Shown: positions 1 through 11,781, counted from the stretch's first letter. The stretch is DNA of 64,000 bases from Atherix ibis (GCA_958298945.1 OY282607.1:89659270-89723269), one strand, 5' to 3'. Notes: generated by a model not told the origin, from the sequence alone. Numbers and translations are program-made.

Positions 1-960
1 TAGAAAGTGATCAAATAATTGTGTTGATCTATTTCTTCTAGTAAAAAATTGGTAAAAGGATAAAAAGTTAAAGTGGTTCTTAAGCCTCTTGAAGCAAAAC
101 GAATTTTAAGCTCTTATAATAAAAGACTTACCCTCAATTTGGGAAGCAATTACACGTTAGAGTGTGTTAGAGTGTATACCTATAAAAACTATTAGATTGA
201 ATATATGACATCAGAAGAGATCTCCAACTGGGTAGACACTTTTTTGATGTGTAACATCTTAGCTCTCGGTATGTGGGACTAATTTCTGAAGTATGAAGAA
301 GCGCGTGCTATTCAATTTATTATAGTATGATTTTTTGATGGGATCTATAGTTGGCGCTTTCATAGCTTTTGAAAAGAGTGAGAGAGATATATAGAAAGAG
401 CGAAGGGGAAAAAGAGAAAAAGATACAGGCTATCAACGGTTCGGTCTACTAATCTTAGTCTTGAACAGAATGACGCATTGCCATGTAGATTTTCTATATA
501 CAATATATTGTGAAATAATTATTTTTAATAATAAACAATTTCTGTAATTGATATTATAATATCAAATATTTTTAACAAAATTCGGGATTAATTCCTTTTT
601 ATGTTAATCGATCCTTTTAAAATTGGTAAACAAAATATTAATAAATTAATTATAAAATAGATAATTTTCTAAAGAATAATAATTTTTTGAATCTATAAAA
701 TTTTGTTTATTTCTTAAATTACAGAGATAGGTAAATCGTAACTCCACTCAAAGTAACCTCAATTTCACAGCACGTACATCAAACTCAATCCTTTCATCGA
801 TACCAACGGCTAAATATCGTTGTCAATCATGCAACTTTAAGATCTCCCTTATTAATATTTGATATGTGTTCATCAACATCATCAGCGTCTGTATTGAATA
901 TACAATCTGAAGAAGTTCGTCCATATCCTTTTAAAGCAGCAGATAACTTGACCATTCGTA
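1..960. other. AT-rich spacer, no supported gene
   Basis: No open frame of useful length or recognisable domain is seen. Around 907-943 the plus strand can be read as EEVRPYPFKAA, which faintly recalls the C-terminal IRPYPKA motif of Tigger/jerky-type transposases. The match is too short to call a gene. Confidence 0.5.
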
Positions 961-1189
961 ATTATCACAATCATAGAAAATACATCCAACGGTCAAGATG
1001 ATTTGAAAGCACAATTTTTAGGTAAAAAGCCACATAACAAAAAAACGTTGGATAACCGCCATCTTCTAATAAATGGCACCAACAGTAAATGTTGGTCTAA
1101 AATATCGGATCAGAAATGTCAAATCGTAAAGTTAGGCATCTGCCAACAACTCCAAATAATCGTCATTTGCTCAAAATTTTGCCTTTTAC

Positions 1190-1375
1190 CTTCAATTCGT
1201 AAAAATTTACGGCTGAGTGACTCAACAAATCACCATTTCCTGTCGTTTAAAAGCCTTGTGAATGATCCAAAAGTAAGAAAATTGGGTGCCATACGTGTTG
1301 AAGCCGAAAAACGTCGAACAGCATTTTTTCATGTGCGAACAGTGAAAAAAACGCTGTTATGACTGGCGATAAAAA
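1190..1375 (+). pseudogene. Mos1-like mariner fragment (partial duplicate)
   Basis: This stretch parallels the helix-turn-helix and linker part of the better copy that follows it. It reads roughly as VTQQ..ISCRLKAL, then MIQK, then NWVPY.LKP and a V-E-(R/Q) stretch, across several stops and frame changes. The same region recurs at about 1558-1690. The sequence therefore holds two partly overlapping mauritiana-subfamily mariner relics in the same orientation, or one rearranged copy. No terminal repeats were identified. It is dead sequence, a DNA transposon remnant. Confidence 0.6.
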
Positions 1376-1376
1376 G

Positions 1377-2136
1377 TTATGGTGAAGCTTGTATTATTGA
1401 AGAACGTGCCGCGAATAGTTCCAACACTACAGAAGTCATTTTGATATAGAAGGCAAGGAGCATTCTGGGCCGCTGAAAAAGTTTGAAGATGCAGAATTGG
1501 AGGCTTTATTGGATGAAGATCCATATCAAACGCAACAAGAAGTTGCAGATTTATTGGGAGTGACTCAACAACCCATTTCTCATCATTTAAAAACTTTGGA
1601 AATGATCCAAAAGCAAAAAATTTGGGTGTCATACGAGTTGAAGTCGAGAAACGTCGAACGGTGTTTTTTCACGTGCAAACAGCTGCTTCAACGGCAAACA
1701 ACCTAAGTGTTTTCTGCATCGTATTTTGGCTGATGGTAAAAAAAGGGATCTATTACCATAATCCAAAGTGCAGATAATCGTACAGACAACAACATCGACG
1801 GCCAAACCAAACATCCATGCCTCGAAGTTCATGCTATGTATTTTTTGGACCAGCATGAAACCATCGCAACAGCTCGCTTCCGAACACAACTAATACGTTT
1901 GAGCCAAGCAAAACACGCCTGCACGACAATGCTCGGACATTCTGCCCCATCCGGTATACTCTCCAAACAATTACCTCATCCGATTGATGACGCATGGCCC
2001 GGCTGAGCAGCACTTCCGATCTTATGAGGACACCAAAAATTGGGTCAAAAGATGAGCAGTTTTTTCGACTACAATCCGTATACTCCCAGAAAGATGGGAA
2101 AAATTTGTGGTTAGCGCTGGACAATATTTTTTGTGA
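1377..2136 (+). pseudogene. Mos1-like (mauritiana-type) mariner transposase relic
   Basis: The relic keeps the start of a Mos1-type transposase. It reads KKFEDAELEALLDEDPYQTQ near 1475-1535, then a second helix-turn-helix (LLGVTQQPISHHLKTL), then WVSYELKSRNVER where the family has WVPHEL. A stop follows near 1706. Downstream pieces in other frames recall the C-terminus: HFRSYEDTKNWVK near 2010-2050, then LPERWEKFV and SAGQYF ending at a TGA at 2134-2136. The middle, including the catalytic GDEKW and HDNA motifs, is mostly lost to deletion. Intact members are about 345 residues. Cut-and-paste transposition was the ancestral role, and this copy cannot encode an enzyme. Confidence 0.75.
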
Positions 2137-2149
2137 GCATTTTTCAATA

Positions 2150-4020
2150 ATAAAACCTCAAATTTTGAAAAAAAAACCGACGACAAAATTTTGTTTTTGT
2201 TTTTCTTCTTTCTTTTATATTTTTTTTTCTTTTTCTCTTCTTTAAATTTCTTTTCTCTTTCAAATTTCATCTCTTCCCTAATTTTTATACCCTCCAATTC
2301 CTATCTTCCTTTCTTAACCCATTTTGATCCTTCAGAATTAAATATATTTTCTCATTCTCTGTCCTTCCTTTCTTTTCATCGGATTTTTTTTTATATTTTG
2401 GTTTCTTATTGCCCTCTCAGGTGAGGGGAATGAGTAAAAATGAATGTTTTGTGGTAGGTTACTATCACTGCAAACTTTGAAACCCTTACGACACCGCAAG
2501 CAATCATGTCAATAGCAGTGAAAACTTTTCTCTGAGTACCATCAGTATCGGTTCATATTCCGTCACTTTTAACTCTTTACCATCTCGTCTTCTTTAATCC
2601 ACCACCCGGAAATATCTTTGTTGCAAAATAGTTTTTTTTTTTAATTTCCAAATAAAGCATAACATATTTTTGACCCTAATCAGAACATGCTTGATATTTG
2701 CTAAATGATGAAAATTTAATTAACGTCTAGGAGAGAATAATAAAATATTGTAAAAGACATTAAAATTGGGGACAGTAAAAAAAATTTTTTAAGAAAAACA
2801 ATGAGAATCCTCCGAAAAAAGGGGCCAACAAAAGACTGTTATGGAGGAGAAACCTCTTTTTTTATAGCCATCACACCAAAACTCCAAAACCAAATTCTAA
2901 AATTAAAAAAAAAGGTACTTTCCCCCAAAAATCTTCTATTTAATTGTTTATCATAACCAAAAAAAATAATAATATTTAAAAAAAAATTATAATCTTCATA
3001 GAATAAGTAAATTTTCACCATAAAATTCCAATAAAATAAAATACTAGAAAAAAATATAATCTTAATAACTGATGAAAAAGTTCACTTAATCATTGCCGAC
3101 GATTACGAATCTCTCCACTAACTATCTTGGTTATTCCGAAAGCTGCGTACTGTCAATTTCATAAATTATTGATTGATTATTACTATTAGATGCCAACAAT
3201 GTCAATTGGTATGAATGCATGCAAAATTTTTCGTAAGTCTTGGCTAAGCTTCGGCCACCATAAATCATTTCAATCATGGACGATTACTTCTACACTATCC
3301 AAGGTCCAGAGGCATATGATCTAAGGCCTAGTATAAAAGGTGTTTAAGATAACCGAAGCTAAAACTCAGTCTTGCAGCCGATTATTTTTTTTTTTTAATT
3401 TTTATAAAATAAACTTTTTTAACATGAAAATTAACAACAAGAAGAAGAAATTTTCCATGTTTAACCTGACCAAAAAGTGATAGATGAAGACACTGATCGA
3501 AGTTAAGATAATATCTTCAACGAAATCGTGTTTAGTTAAATAAATTGGCGATTTTATCGTATTGCGCAATAATTTAAGAGTTCATCATTAATTTGCATTT
3601 GACGATTATGAAAATCAAGAATGTGAAGATGTTTTTGTTTTTTTTTTATATACCACAAGATTTAAATGTTGTGTGCTGTAATATGTCTGTGAGACTAGCT
3701 TTTGGTATTTATGTTCATTTTTACTCATGAATTATTAAGATTTGATGATGAAAAAATTGATTTACAGTCTTTTCGAAAAATATTTATTTGATTAGGAAAA
3801 TATTTAAAATATTACGAATAATTTCTTTATGAAAGCTATCATATAATTAGAGGAACAAATATTTCAAGTTTCGATTGAAAAATATTTTTTTTACTTTTTT
3901 TTTTATTTTAAATGTTATCTACAACTGGTTATGCTAGAAACAAGCAGATTTTTTACGGGAATATACATGGACATGAGGACATGTGGAGGAAAACACCCAT
4001 CAATGTTACCTCTAGAACAG
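2150..4020. other. AT-rich spacer
   Basis: Nothing codes here that I can support. 2190-2400 is strongly T/pyrimidine-rich, and 2640-3060 carries long A and T runs. Frames open there only because of low complexity. Confidence 0.6.
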
Positions 4021-4021
4021 G

Positions 4022-4600
4022 GTAATTTTATTTTATAATTTTAGAGAATCTCTCGGCCATCGCTGTTTTAAACGTCGATGGGTGTATACTGGAAGGGTGG
4101 GAGTGAAAAGTTCCCTTCCTAAAGGATTAGGGTGGAAGGATAGCTGCGAATGGAATTTTTTATATCGGGAAATGCATAGTTCACGAACAAATGGAACATT
4201 TAGGTCACGGTGGATAACAGTGTTTCGCACATAAAAGGGGGCATTGACAATTTTACGAAGGATTCGGGATTGTAGGGATTGGATTGGAAGGGAGTTGGAA
4301 GCCTTAGTCGAACCCCAAAGTTCTAGACCATATGTCCATATTGGTTTCAGAACCGTATTGTATAGTAATAGTTTACTTGGTGTTGTAAGTTTTGATTTAC
4401 TGTCTAGGAGACGTAATAATTGTTTGTATCGTCCTTTAAGTTCACGTCTTTTAGTTTTCTTATGAAGGTTCCAGGTTAACCGTTTGTCCAATATAAGTCC
4501 AAGGTAACGTAAGCTATTTTTTTGTGGAATAATACTGCCGATTAGGGTTATGTCGGGAATTTGTTCTCGGCAGAGTGTGAAAGTTACATTACTGGAATGC
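4022..4600 (-). pseudogene. Jockey-clade LINE, 3' end of ORF2
   Basis: Read on the minus strand, this is the C-terminal end of a jockey-type reverse-transcriptase polyprotein. The order is VTFTL.REQIPDITLIGSII, then SLRYLGLILDKRLTW, then LLLYNTVLKPIWTYGLELWG, then LQSRILRKIVNAPFYV and NTVIHRDLNVPFV, ending in LKQRWPRDSLKL with a stop near 4033. These are the thumb and C-terminal blocks that follow the catalytic YADD motif, which is absent, so the copy is 5' truncated. The last ~150 codons are open. The 3' end is followed by an A-rich stretch on the minus strand. It is an insertion relic with no host function inferred. Confidence 0.85.
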
Positions 4601-4639
4601 CAGGTTTATAGTTGGAGTGAAAATTTTTCCAGGAAGTAC

Positions 4640-4990
4640 TACGGCTTATATCTTAAAATACACAAACGATGAGGAACCCACCAAAGTGCAAAATGTTTAT
4701 TGTTAAACAAAAGCTGGTCACTCTTTATCCCCATAATATCTTTGATTGCAAATAGAGAATCAGCATAAATAGAAATGGTGCTATAAGATTTTGCTTAATA
4801 AGCATTAAGAGTGCCTGCTAAATTAATGGCAACTCGAATGGCTCAAAAATGGACATAGTCGGATGCGGCTCAAAAAGCTGCTTCATCGTCGTTTATGGTC
4901 GCATTTGTAAAAATCAGCATGGCATTTTCTTTGTTTTTTAACTCTTATTAAAATATGTCCTTTGTAGGAGTTTCCTTTTTTCTGAAGCTT
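4640..4990 (-). pseudogene. RNase H domain scrap of a non-LTR retrotransposon
   Basis: On the minus strand a decayed RNase H is recognisable: NKENAMLIFTNATI, then AIRVAINLAGTLNAY, then STISIYADSLFAIKDIMG, the last matching the (Y/S)DS-containing strand of RNase H. Several in-frame stops break it. It lies just upstream, in the sense direction, of the jockey fragment. The two look like different families joined by truncation, because typical jockey elements lack this domain order. Confidence 0.6.
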
Positions 4991-5640
4991 CTCAGATCGA
5001 GATTTGACTTTCCATTGTGGTATAAAGTGTTAATGGGAAAAGGTATAATAATAATTAAAGAAGCGTCCATAAGTAAGGATGCAATATACGAAAGCGTTAA
5101 GGATATTTTACTTCGATAGAAAGATGAGCTTAGGATAAATTTGATATTATGTTTATTATATTAAATTCAAAACTAACAGTTGAGAATCTTTCGTAAAAAT
5201 GTTAATACTCCTTTCTACGAGGTGTAATGGGTTGTAAAAATTTTATTTTATTTTTATACATCAATATTATTGACAGTAGCCATTTTAAGTGGCTCTTGGT
5301 TGTCATACTCGACGGTCTGACTTTATAAAAAACCTAAGTCATAAGAACGTATTCAAAATCAACAAAACAACGGCATCTTGGCCCCCACAAATATTTTACG
5401 CCACCAAAAAACTTTTTTTGGTTATTGTAAGATCTCTGCCACAAGAGCTAGATGTCATTCTGTAGCGCCACAACCATGAGGCCATTTAGCAAGCATGTAC
5501 CAAAAAATTTATTATCTTGATAAGGAGTGTTTTCCATAGACTCGTTGATACTTTTGGTACCATTTTATCCGGTTCCATTATTATTAATATCATTTCTTTT
5601 ATTAAAATATTATTATTATAATTTCTCCCTCATCGTAAAG
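4990..5640. other. Spacer, no gene seen
   Basis: A mixed-composition stretch without a recognisable frame. The segment near 5470-5505 shares a short block (gaggccatttagc) with 19096-19108, but the match is too short to define a repeat family. Confidence 0.45.
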
Positions 5641-6576
5641 GCTCCCCTTTATGATAGATAAAGCCGGTAAACTGCGAGAAAAGCCACTTAAGCAATCACT
5701 GCAAGAAGCTATTCAAAGTGCCGGTAATTTATCCGATCGGCAATATTGCTTCAGCGCAGACATTGAACAAATGATAAAAGCAGTCAACGCCACGGGGCAA
5801 GGGAATCACTTCTCGAAGAAAATCATTGTGATTGTAACGCTGGACATAAATACCGCCTTTAAGTCTGCCAAAAGAAGCTACATGCTGGATGCTCTAAAAA
5901 ATTCTTTCAGGGTACCAGAGTACCTGCTGCCAATAATAAGGAGCTATCGTAGTCATCGGTAGCTTTTGTAAGGCACGGTGGATGGAACTTTTTGAAAAGG
6001 CTCTATACTGTCCAGAGCTGTAAAATATATTGTACGATTGTATTCTAAGGATGGACATGCCGGATGATACCTTTCTTGATGGATATGCCGACGACATTGC
6101 TGTAGTCATAGCCGCTACGTATGTTGACGAGAGCCCAAAGGAAGCTCAACCAAGTCACCAAAAGTCGAATACCTCCAGTGATGCAGTTTCTAGTGGGAGA
6201 CGGGATTAATATAAGGCAGCCAACCTTGGAGTGCGACTGGACTGCAAGATGATATACAGCATGCAAATCGAAGCTGCGCTCAGCAGGCTCATTGCCAATG
6301 TTGGTAAGCAAACAAAAGCTCCTCATGTCTACCATCCATACTATACTTTTACACGTCTGTGTGATTGGGGCTTTTCTTCTTTCTGAAGAAAGAAAAGTGT
6401 CGTAAACATATGTCCCTTAGAGTGGCTTGTTCTTTTAGGCCGGTATCTAAAATCGCAATTTTAGTGATTGCAACTATGCTACCCATCGATTTATTGACGC
6501 AAGAATAGAAAAGCAAAAACAAAACCTAAGAAAGAAACTCTCAAAACAGTTCGGCTGAAAAGTTGAGAACCATGAC

Positions 6577-6727
6577 GTCTAGATGGCGCCTCTTGCAAAA
6601 ATCACACAAAGCACCATGCTTCGTCTAGATGGCGCCTCTTGCAAAAATCACAACCATGACGTCTAGATGGCGCCTCTTGCAAAAATCACAACCATGACGT
6701 CTAGATGGCGCCTCTTAATTATCACAA
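6577..6727 (+). repeat. 38-bp tandem repeat in the mariner leader
   Basis: The unit beginning gtctagatggcgcctcttgc recurs at 6577, 6623, 6661 and 6699. The spacings are 46, 38 and 38 bp, and the last unit is truncated. The other copy of this mariner (58527 onward) has a single unit at the same place. The expansion therefore arose in this copy or its recent lineage. Confidence 0.93.
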
Positions 6728-6832
6728 AGCACCATGCTTCAAATGATTCCTGTCAAAATTTGACAGCAATCGGTCGATTGCTTCGTGAGATATAGCATTT
6801 TGAGTGAAGCAACTTTTGTTATTGAAAAAAAA

Positions 6833-7879
6833 ATGGATAAAGACGAATTTCGTGTATTGATAAAGCATTGCTTTTTGATGAAAAAAAATACAGTGGAAAC
6901 CAAAGCATGGTTTGACAAACGTTATCCGGACTCTGCTCCAGCTATTTCAACTGTGGAATATTGGTTTCGTCAATTTCGAACTGGTCGTACGAGCACAGTT
7001 GATGCAGAACGCAGTGGACGCCCAAAAGAGGTGGTTACGGCAGAAAACATCAAAAAAATCCACAAAATAATTTTAAATGACCGTAAAGTGAAGTTGAGCG
7101 AGATAGCTGAGACTCTGAAGATATCGAAAGAGCGTGTTGGACATATCGTGCATGAATATTTGGGCATGCGAAAGCTGTGTGCAAAGTGGGTGCCGCGTGA
7201 GCTCACTGTGGACCAAAAACAACAACGTGTTGATGATTCTGAGCAGTGTTTGGAGCTGTTCAAGCGCAATAAACCCGAATTTTTGCGTCGATATGTGACA
7301 ATGGATGAAACATGGCTCCGTCACTACACTCCAGAGTCCAATCGGCAGTCGGCAGAGTGGAGAGCGAGTGACGAACCGAATCCAAAGCGTGGAAAGACGC
7401 AACCGTCGACTGGCAAGGTGATGGCGTCTGTATTTTGGGATGCGCATGATATAATATTCATTGACTATCTCCAGAAGGGACAGACGATCAACAGCGACTA
7501 TTATATAGCGTTATTGGATGGTTTGAAGAAAGAAATCGCTAAGAAACGGCCTCATTTGAAGAAGAAAAAAGTGTTGTTTCACCAAGACAATGCACCGTGT
7601 CACAAGTCGATGAAAACGATGGTCAAACTCAATGAATTGGGCTACGAATTGCTTCCCCATCCACCGTATTCTCCAGATCTGGCTTCCAGCGACTTTTTCC
7701 TGTTTGCAGACCTCAAGAAAATGCTCGCTGGCAAGAAAGTTAAGACCGATGATGAAGTGATTGCCGAAACTGAGGCCTATTTTGAGGCAAAACCGAAAGA
7801 GTACTATAAAAATGGTATCAAAAAGTTGGAAGATCGCTATAATCGCTGTATCGCCCTCGAAAGCAACTATGTTGAATAA
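6833..7879 (+). CDS. mariner transposase, irritans subfamily, intact frame
   Basis: An uninterrupted 348-residue frame, the family's normal length. The start chosen is the ATG at 6833 (MDKDEFRVLIKH), which aligns with known starts; an earlier non-ATG start is unlikely. Order: first helix-turn-helix (~5-60), second HTH (KLSEIAETLKISKERVGHIV, ~87-106), the WVPREL linker (~119-124), then the DDD catalytic domain. Catalytic residues are D158 (MDETW), D252 (HQDNA) and D287 (SSDFF), giving the D,D34D spacing. It would cut at the ITRs and move the element into TA sites. Possible defects are S for P before the last Asp (SSD rather than PSD) and DII where relatives have GII after WDAH. No in-frame stop is present. 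Activity cannot be judged from sequence. Confidence 0.93.
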   Translation: MDKDEFRVLIKHCFLMKKNTVETKAWFDKRYPDSAPAISTVEYWFRQFRTGRTSTVDAERSGRPKEVVTAENIKKIHKIILNDRKVKLSEIAETLKISKERVGHIVHEYLGMRKLCAKWVPRELTVDQKQQRVDDSEQCLELFKRNKPEFLRRYVTMDETWLRHYTPESNRQSAEWRASDEPNPKRGKTQPSTGKVMASVFWDAHDIIFIDYLQKGQTINSDYYIALLDGLKKEIAKKRPHLKKKKVLFHQDNAPCHKSMKTMVKLNELGYELLPHPPYSPDLASSDFFLFADLKKMLAGKKVKTDDEVIAETEAYFEAKPKEYYKNGIKKLEDRYNRCIALESNYVE

Positions 7880-8447
7880 TAAAAATGAATTTTGCAAAAA
7901 AAAATATTTCTACTGTGTTTCGTTCTAAACTTTTCTGCCGAACTGTTAGATGGCAATACCGATGGCATAATGAGGCAAGGCGAAGTTTAACCAAAACACA
8001 GATACGAAATTTGAGAGAATGGCTATATCAAGGATATGATGGTTACTACCTCAGACAGTTTCTAACTGGACATGGACACTTCCATAAGTACTTATTCCAA
8101 ATGGATAAAACTGGGAGTCTAGAATGTCCTTATTGAGGTAGTACTGAAGAAGACGCGGATAGACAGCTGAAAGGCATATGCTGAAGGCTAAAGTGTGCCT
8201 GATTTACAACAGAACAAGTGTAGCGACCTTTATAAAAAGCCTGCTATAAAAAAATCCTGAAGACAAGAATATAAAAAGAGCTAAAATCATATAGAGCCAA
8301 TATAGTGGCACATAAGGGCTCAACCTTGAAGTGACGCAAAAGCAGTGGTACGCTTGATTTTAAAACAACAAGCCGGAAGAGGAGGGCGTTTTAGTTAGTG
8401 TGAGTCTCACACACCAACGTGGTTTAAGACGCCCTGACGGTGCATAA

Positions 8448-11400
8448 CGCATTTTTTTGCTTCGTACAGAAAAATAAAAAAAATAATTATTATTTCGTAA
8501 CGCACTAGAAAAGTACAACGCCATTAATTCACCTTTCAAAAACGTTCCGCAGCTACCCGACGAAGTGACACTAACATAGTTACAAGTAGAGGAAGAGGCA
8601 GTAGTATTGCCAGATCATTCTCAAAGTTTTCAGTCTCAATAAAAATAATTACGACTTTTAAAAAAATCTTTAAAAATTACGATTAGTTTTAGTTTTTTTA
8701 GAGTTTTTACTTTTCGAAAAAGGAAATAATTGTTTTTTTTTTTGCTGGGCACTCTTAAATTTTCCATAAATAAAGGAAGAAAAATTTTTAATATAAATTA
8801 TAGAAAAATTCATGCAGATCTCTGCGAAGGTATTATTTTTTTTTTTAAAAAAAAGGTAAAAAATTCTAGGTTGATTTTCATGGAGCACATATTTTTCAAT
8901 TTTCTACCATTTATATTATTAATTAAAAAAATTACACATAAATTATAATTACAATGAAAATATGAATTTATTAACTTAATTTTAATTAAAAAATTCTACA
9001 TTTCAAAAAAAGAGAAATTAATTACAAACAATTTCGTATCGTAATAATTATTAACTAAATAAGTTATTTAGTTAATAAGGGGAATAATTGAAAATAATAT
9101 TTTTATTTAAAAATTTTTTATATTAAAAATTTTAATTATCTCGGATATTTTTTTTATTTCTTATAATATTGCCTTTGGCAAAAAAAAAACAACTTTTTTT
9201 TTCATATTATTAAATTGGAAATATTGTTTTAAAAAGTATAACAAAATTTTTTTTCTTTTCAACGAAAAAGAAAACAGAAAAAACTTCTTATTTTATACTT
9301 TAAAAAAAATAATATGTCCCTAATATTTTTTGTTTAAATTAATTCAGATATTGAGCAATCTTCATTTTAATTATATACAAAACCTTAAGGCGAATTACAA
9401 GTAAACTCGTATAAGAAATTATTTGAAATATATACAAATAAGGGTAGATAATTATATAGAAATTGTGTTGATTTTTTATGGCCAATACCAAAAATGTACT
9501 AATACGAAAATAAATGAAAAATTAAAATCAGAATTATGACAAAATATTAAAAATCAACTAAGTTAAATAAATAGGAGAAAAGTTTAACAATTAAAAAAAA
9601 ATAATAATATTAAACGAAACGAATTGGCAATACTATTCTAATATGGATATTAGGGGGAGGAATTGGGTAATGGAACAGTTTTTTTTTTTTTGGATGATGT
9701 AGCTTTTGGCGATCATAAATTTTCATCTTGCAATTATTCGACTTACCAAGAACGTTGGTATTATGAGTACGATATGGCGCGCTCTTCACCACAGCAATCG
9801 TAAAAGTAAATTAAATATTTAACAGCAAAACCATAACGCATAATAAAATTATTATTTGTGTACAATTGTATATAATTTGTACTAAGATATTTGGCAAAAA
9901 AAAAAAAACAACAAGAAGAAGAAAAAAAAAATCCCCAAAAAAGAATTTAGTCAAGTCGATCCAAGTGGTTTTCGTTAGAATTCCTTGAACCACTTAGCCA
10001 ACATCTCTGGGGCTAAAAAAATCATTCAAAATATCACCCCAACTTTTTGATAGCATCTATAAACTTGACGAAGTTAAAAGTCGAAGATTGAATTTAAATT
10101 GTTAAAGCTACTCTCGCCGGGATAGAGTACCAAATAAAAATTCCTTTACAAAAACAATACGAATCCACATCATTCGTAAAAAAAGTATTCATTTCTTCTG
10201 CATCGTTGTGTCGTCTATAAATTGTTCGTGTTTCATTTTTATTTTTGGTGAATTCTCTTATTTTCATCTTAGTCGACACAGACCGTCTGTTTGGGTCTCA
10301 AGAGTCATCAAAGTTCACTGTTAACGACTATTATTTTATATGATGGCGAAGATGTATTGGGGAGTGAATATATGTGAAAGAGTCTCGTCTCGCGGTTAAC
10401 CGCGTTTTTTGAAATAAAATTCTGAATTTTATGTCAACCACAAAAATACAACTGAAATTTCATCTTATGCTATTCCACATTGTAAATACATATAACAACA
10501 AGAATGGAAGGAGGAACAAGAATTATTACTGAAAAAGTACAAGAAGAATATGAAGTTGAAAATAAAAATAAAAAATAGAATAAATAAAAAGCAGCAGCAT
10601 CCATCCGCAAGGGAGCCATTTCTATTGTGGGTGCTGTTTTATATATAAAATTATAAAATTTCCAAGTCACACGAGCTCCTGTTACGAAGCGTGAAAATTA
10701 TCAACACCACCACTCCGCCAAAATTACGGCTCCTGTAACAGCTCCATTGAAAGTCATTAACACTACCACAACTGTACGATACTTGGCTAAAGCTCTTCCA
10801 AATTCGAGTACATTTTAGCATTATTTGGTTCCGGAATTTTTTCGGTTTCTATCATGAATAGAACTCACGAAAATCCGAGTTGATTTCACGGTTCTATGAG
10901 CCAAGACCAGGTACGAAAAGATGCATCAGCGCTTAAATATTATGGACCGATAAACAATGGTGCCTGCCATCGAAATGGATGGAGAAGAAGCACTTTTAAG
11001 GAAATATTTATATGAGTTATATGTATATTAATATATATAAAAAAAGGGTGAACCTCTATAAGTCAGAGCTATCCCCACGAATACGATAATGACCTTCGAA
11101 GTTTACAGCCTCCAAAAATTCTGATGAACTTAAGAAGCGGTTGGGAATTGTTGAAATCGAAATGAGGTGTAAATAAAATATTTAATTTTAATAATTTTTT
11201 TTTTTTTGTAGTTAATTTACACTTTTCCAAAAATCGATTTATTAGAATGAAGAGTAAAATTGTGTTAAATCAAAAGAGCAATAGAAAATGATGTATGAAT
11301 TGGTCAGCAAACGTTCGAGTAGAACTGCTTAAATAAGGACTAAATTGAAGGGATTTTGAGTATTCAACTTTCCGAATCAGCCAACCAAACCACATGAGTC

Positions 11401-11500
11401 TAATTGGTTAGTCTTTTATGGCTAACGTAAATGACCGGTTGAATCTTAGATTTTGTGACCAAATTTATCTAAAATGGAAAAAGGATGCCAACGTTTTTGG
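8448..11500. other. AT-rich spacer
   Basis: Very A/T-rich, especially 8640-9600, with homopolymer runs and no recognisable frame. Short GC-richer patches (for example 10580-10800) show no domain I can identify. Confidence 0.6.
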
Positions 11501-11507
11501 GGTGGGT

Positions 11508-11521
11508 GGGGGGGGGGGGGG
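11508..11521 (+). repeat. G14 homopolymer
   Basis: A run of 14 G in otherwise AT-rich DNA, preceded by GGTGGGTGG-type sequence. This could form a G-quadruplex, or it may partly reflect sequencing or assembly uncertainty. Confidence 0.9.
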
Positions 11522-11781
11522 TGAAGAGGTATTGATACCAATACTAATACTAGAAGAAATAATTTTCCTAATCACAAGCTATTCCAGATGAATAACAAAA
11601 TTGGAACGATAACGAAATTGCGGCCGGAACGGATGTTGTTGTTTGCCTTTTTTGGATGACCGCCTGCAAAGGACCTGACAAAATGTGGCGGTCGGATTTT
11701 ATTACAGGTAACAACAACATTATAGCCAAAATCCTATGACTGGTATTACGGTTTGTTGTATCAATTTTCGAAAAGATTAAA

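Larger units (their letters stand above)
6546..7946 (+). mobile_element. irritans-subfamily mariner (Himar1-like), apparently complete
   Basis: The left end reads ACAGTTCGGCTGAAAAGTT and the right end is its inverse with few mismatches. This is the ITR type of irritans mariners. The right flank is TA (7947-7948). The matching left TA has become AA. Removing the element and one TA rejoins the interrupted LINE frame as CTC AAT AGA TGG, giving ...ETLNRWQYRW. The element is about 1.40 kb, slightly long for the family because its leader holds four copies of a 38-bp repeat. A second copy lies at 58527-59802. Confidence 0.92.
5641..8447 (+). pseudogene. R1-clade LINE ORF2 relic, split by a mariner
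   Basis: Two halves of one R1-type ORF2 lie in the same direction on either side of a mariner (6546-7946). The first half has the reverse-transcriptase start (IDKAGKLREKPLKQSLQEAI, then IVIVTLDINTAFKSA), the catalytic GYADDIAVV at 6081-6107, and further on LRVACSF and ILVIATMLPIDLL. The second half resumes with WQYRWHNEARRSLTKTQIR, LTGHGHFHKYLFQM and the terminal cysteine motif ECPY. There the second cysteine codon is a TGA (8134-8136). It ends EEEGVLVSVSLTHQRGLRRP with TAA at 8445-8447. Many stops and a deletion between RT blocks make it non-functional. Function of the family: target-primed reverse transcription. Confidence 0.85.

Noticed and set aside
1003..1362. 119-codon plus-strand frame
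   Set aside because: Its last third is frame-shifted Mos1-like mariner DNA and the rest has no protein-like pattern. It is open by chance.
2190..2424. Phe/Ser-rich frames on both strands
   Set aside because: Low-complexity T/C-rich DNA without stops.
6577..6727. Regularly spaced repeats considered as a CRISPR-like array
   Set aside because: There are no distinct spacers, the units are nearly contiguous, and they lie in a eukaryotic transposon leader.
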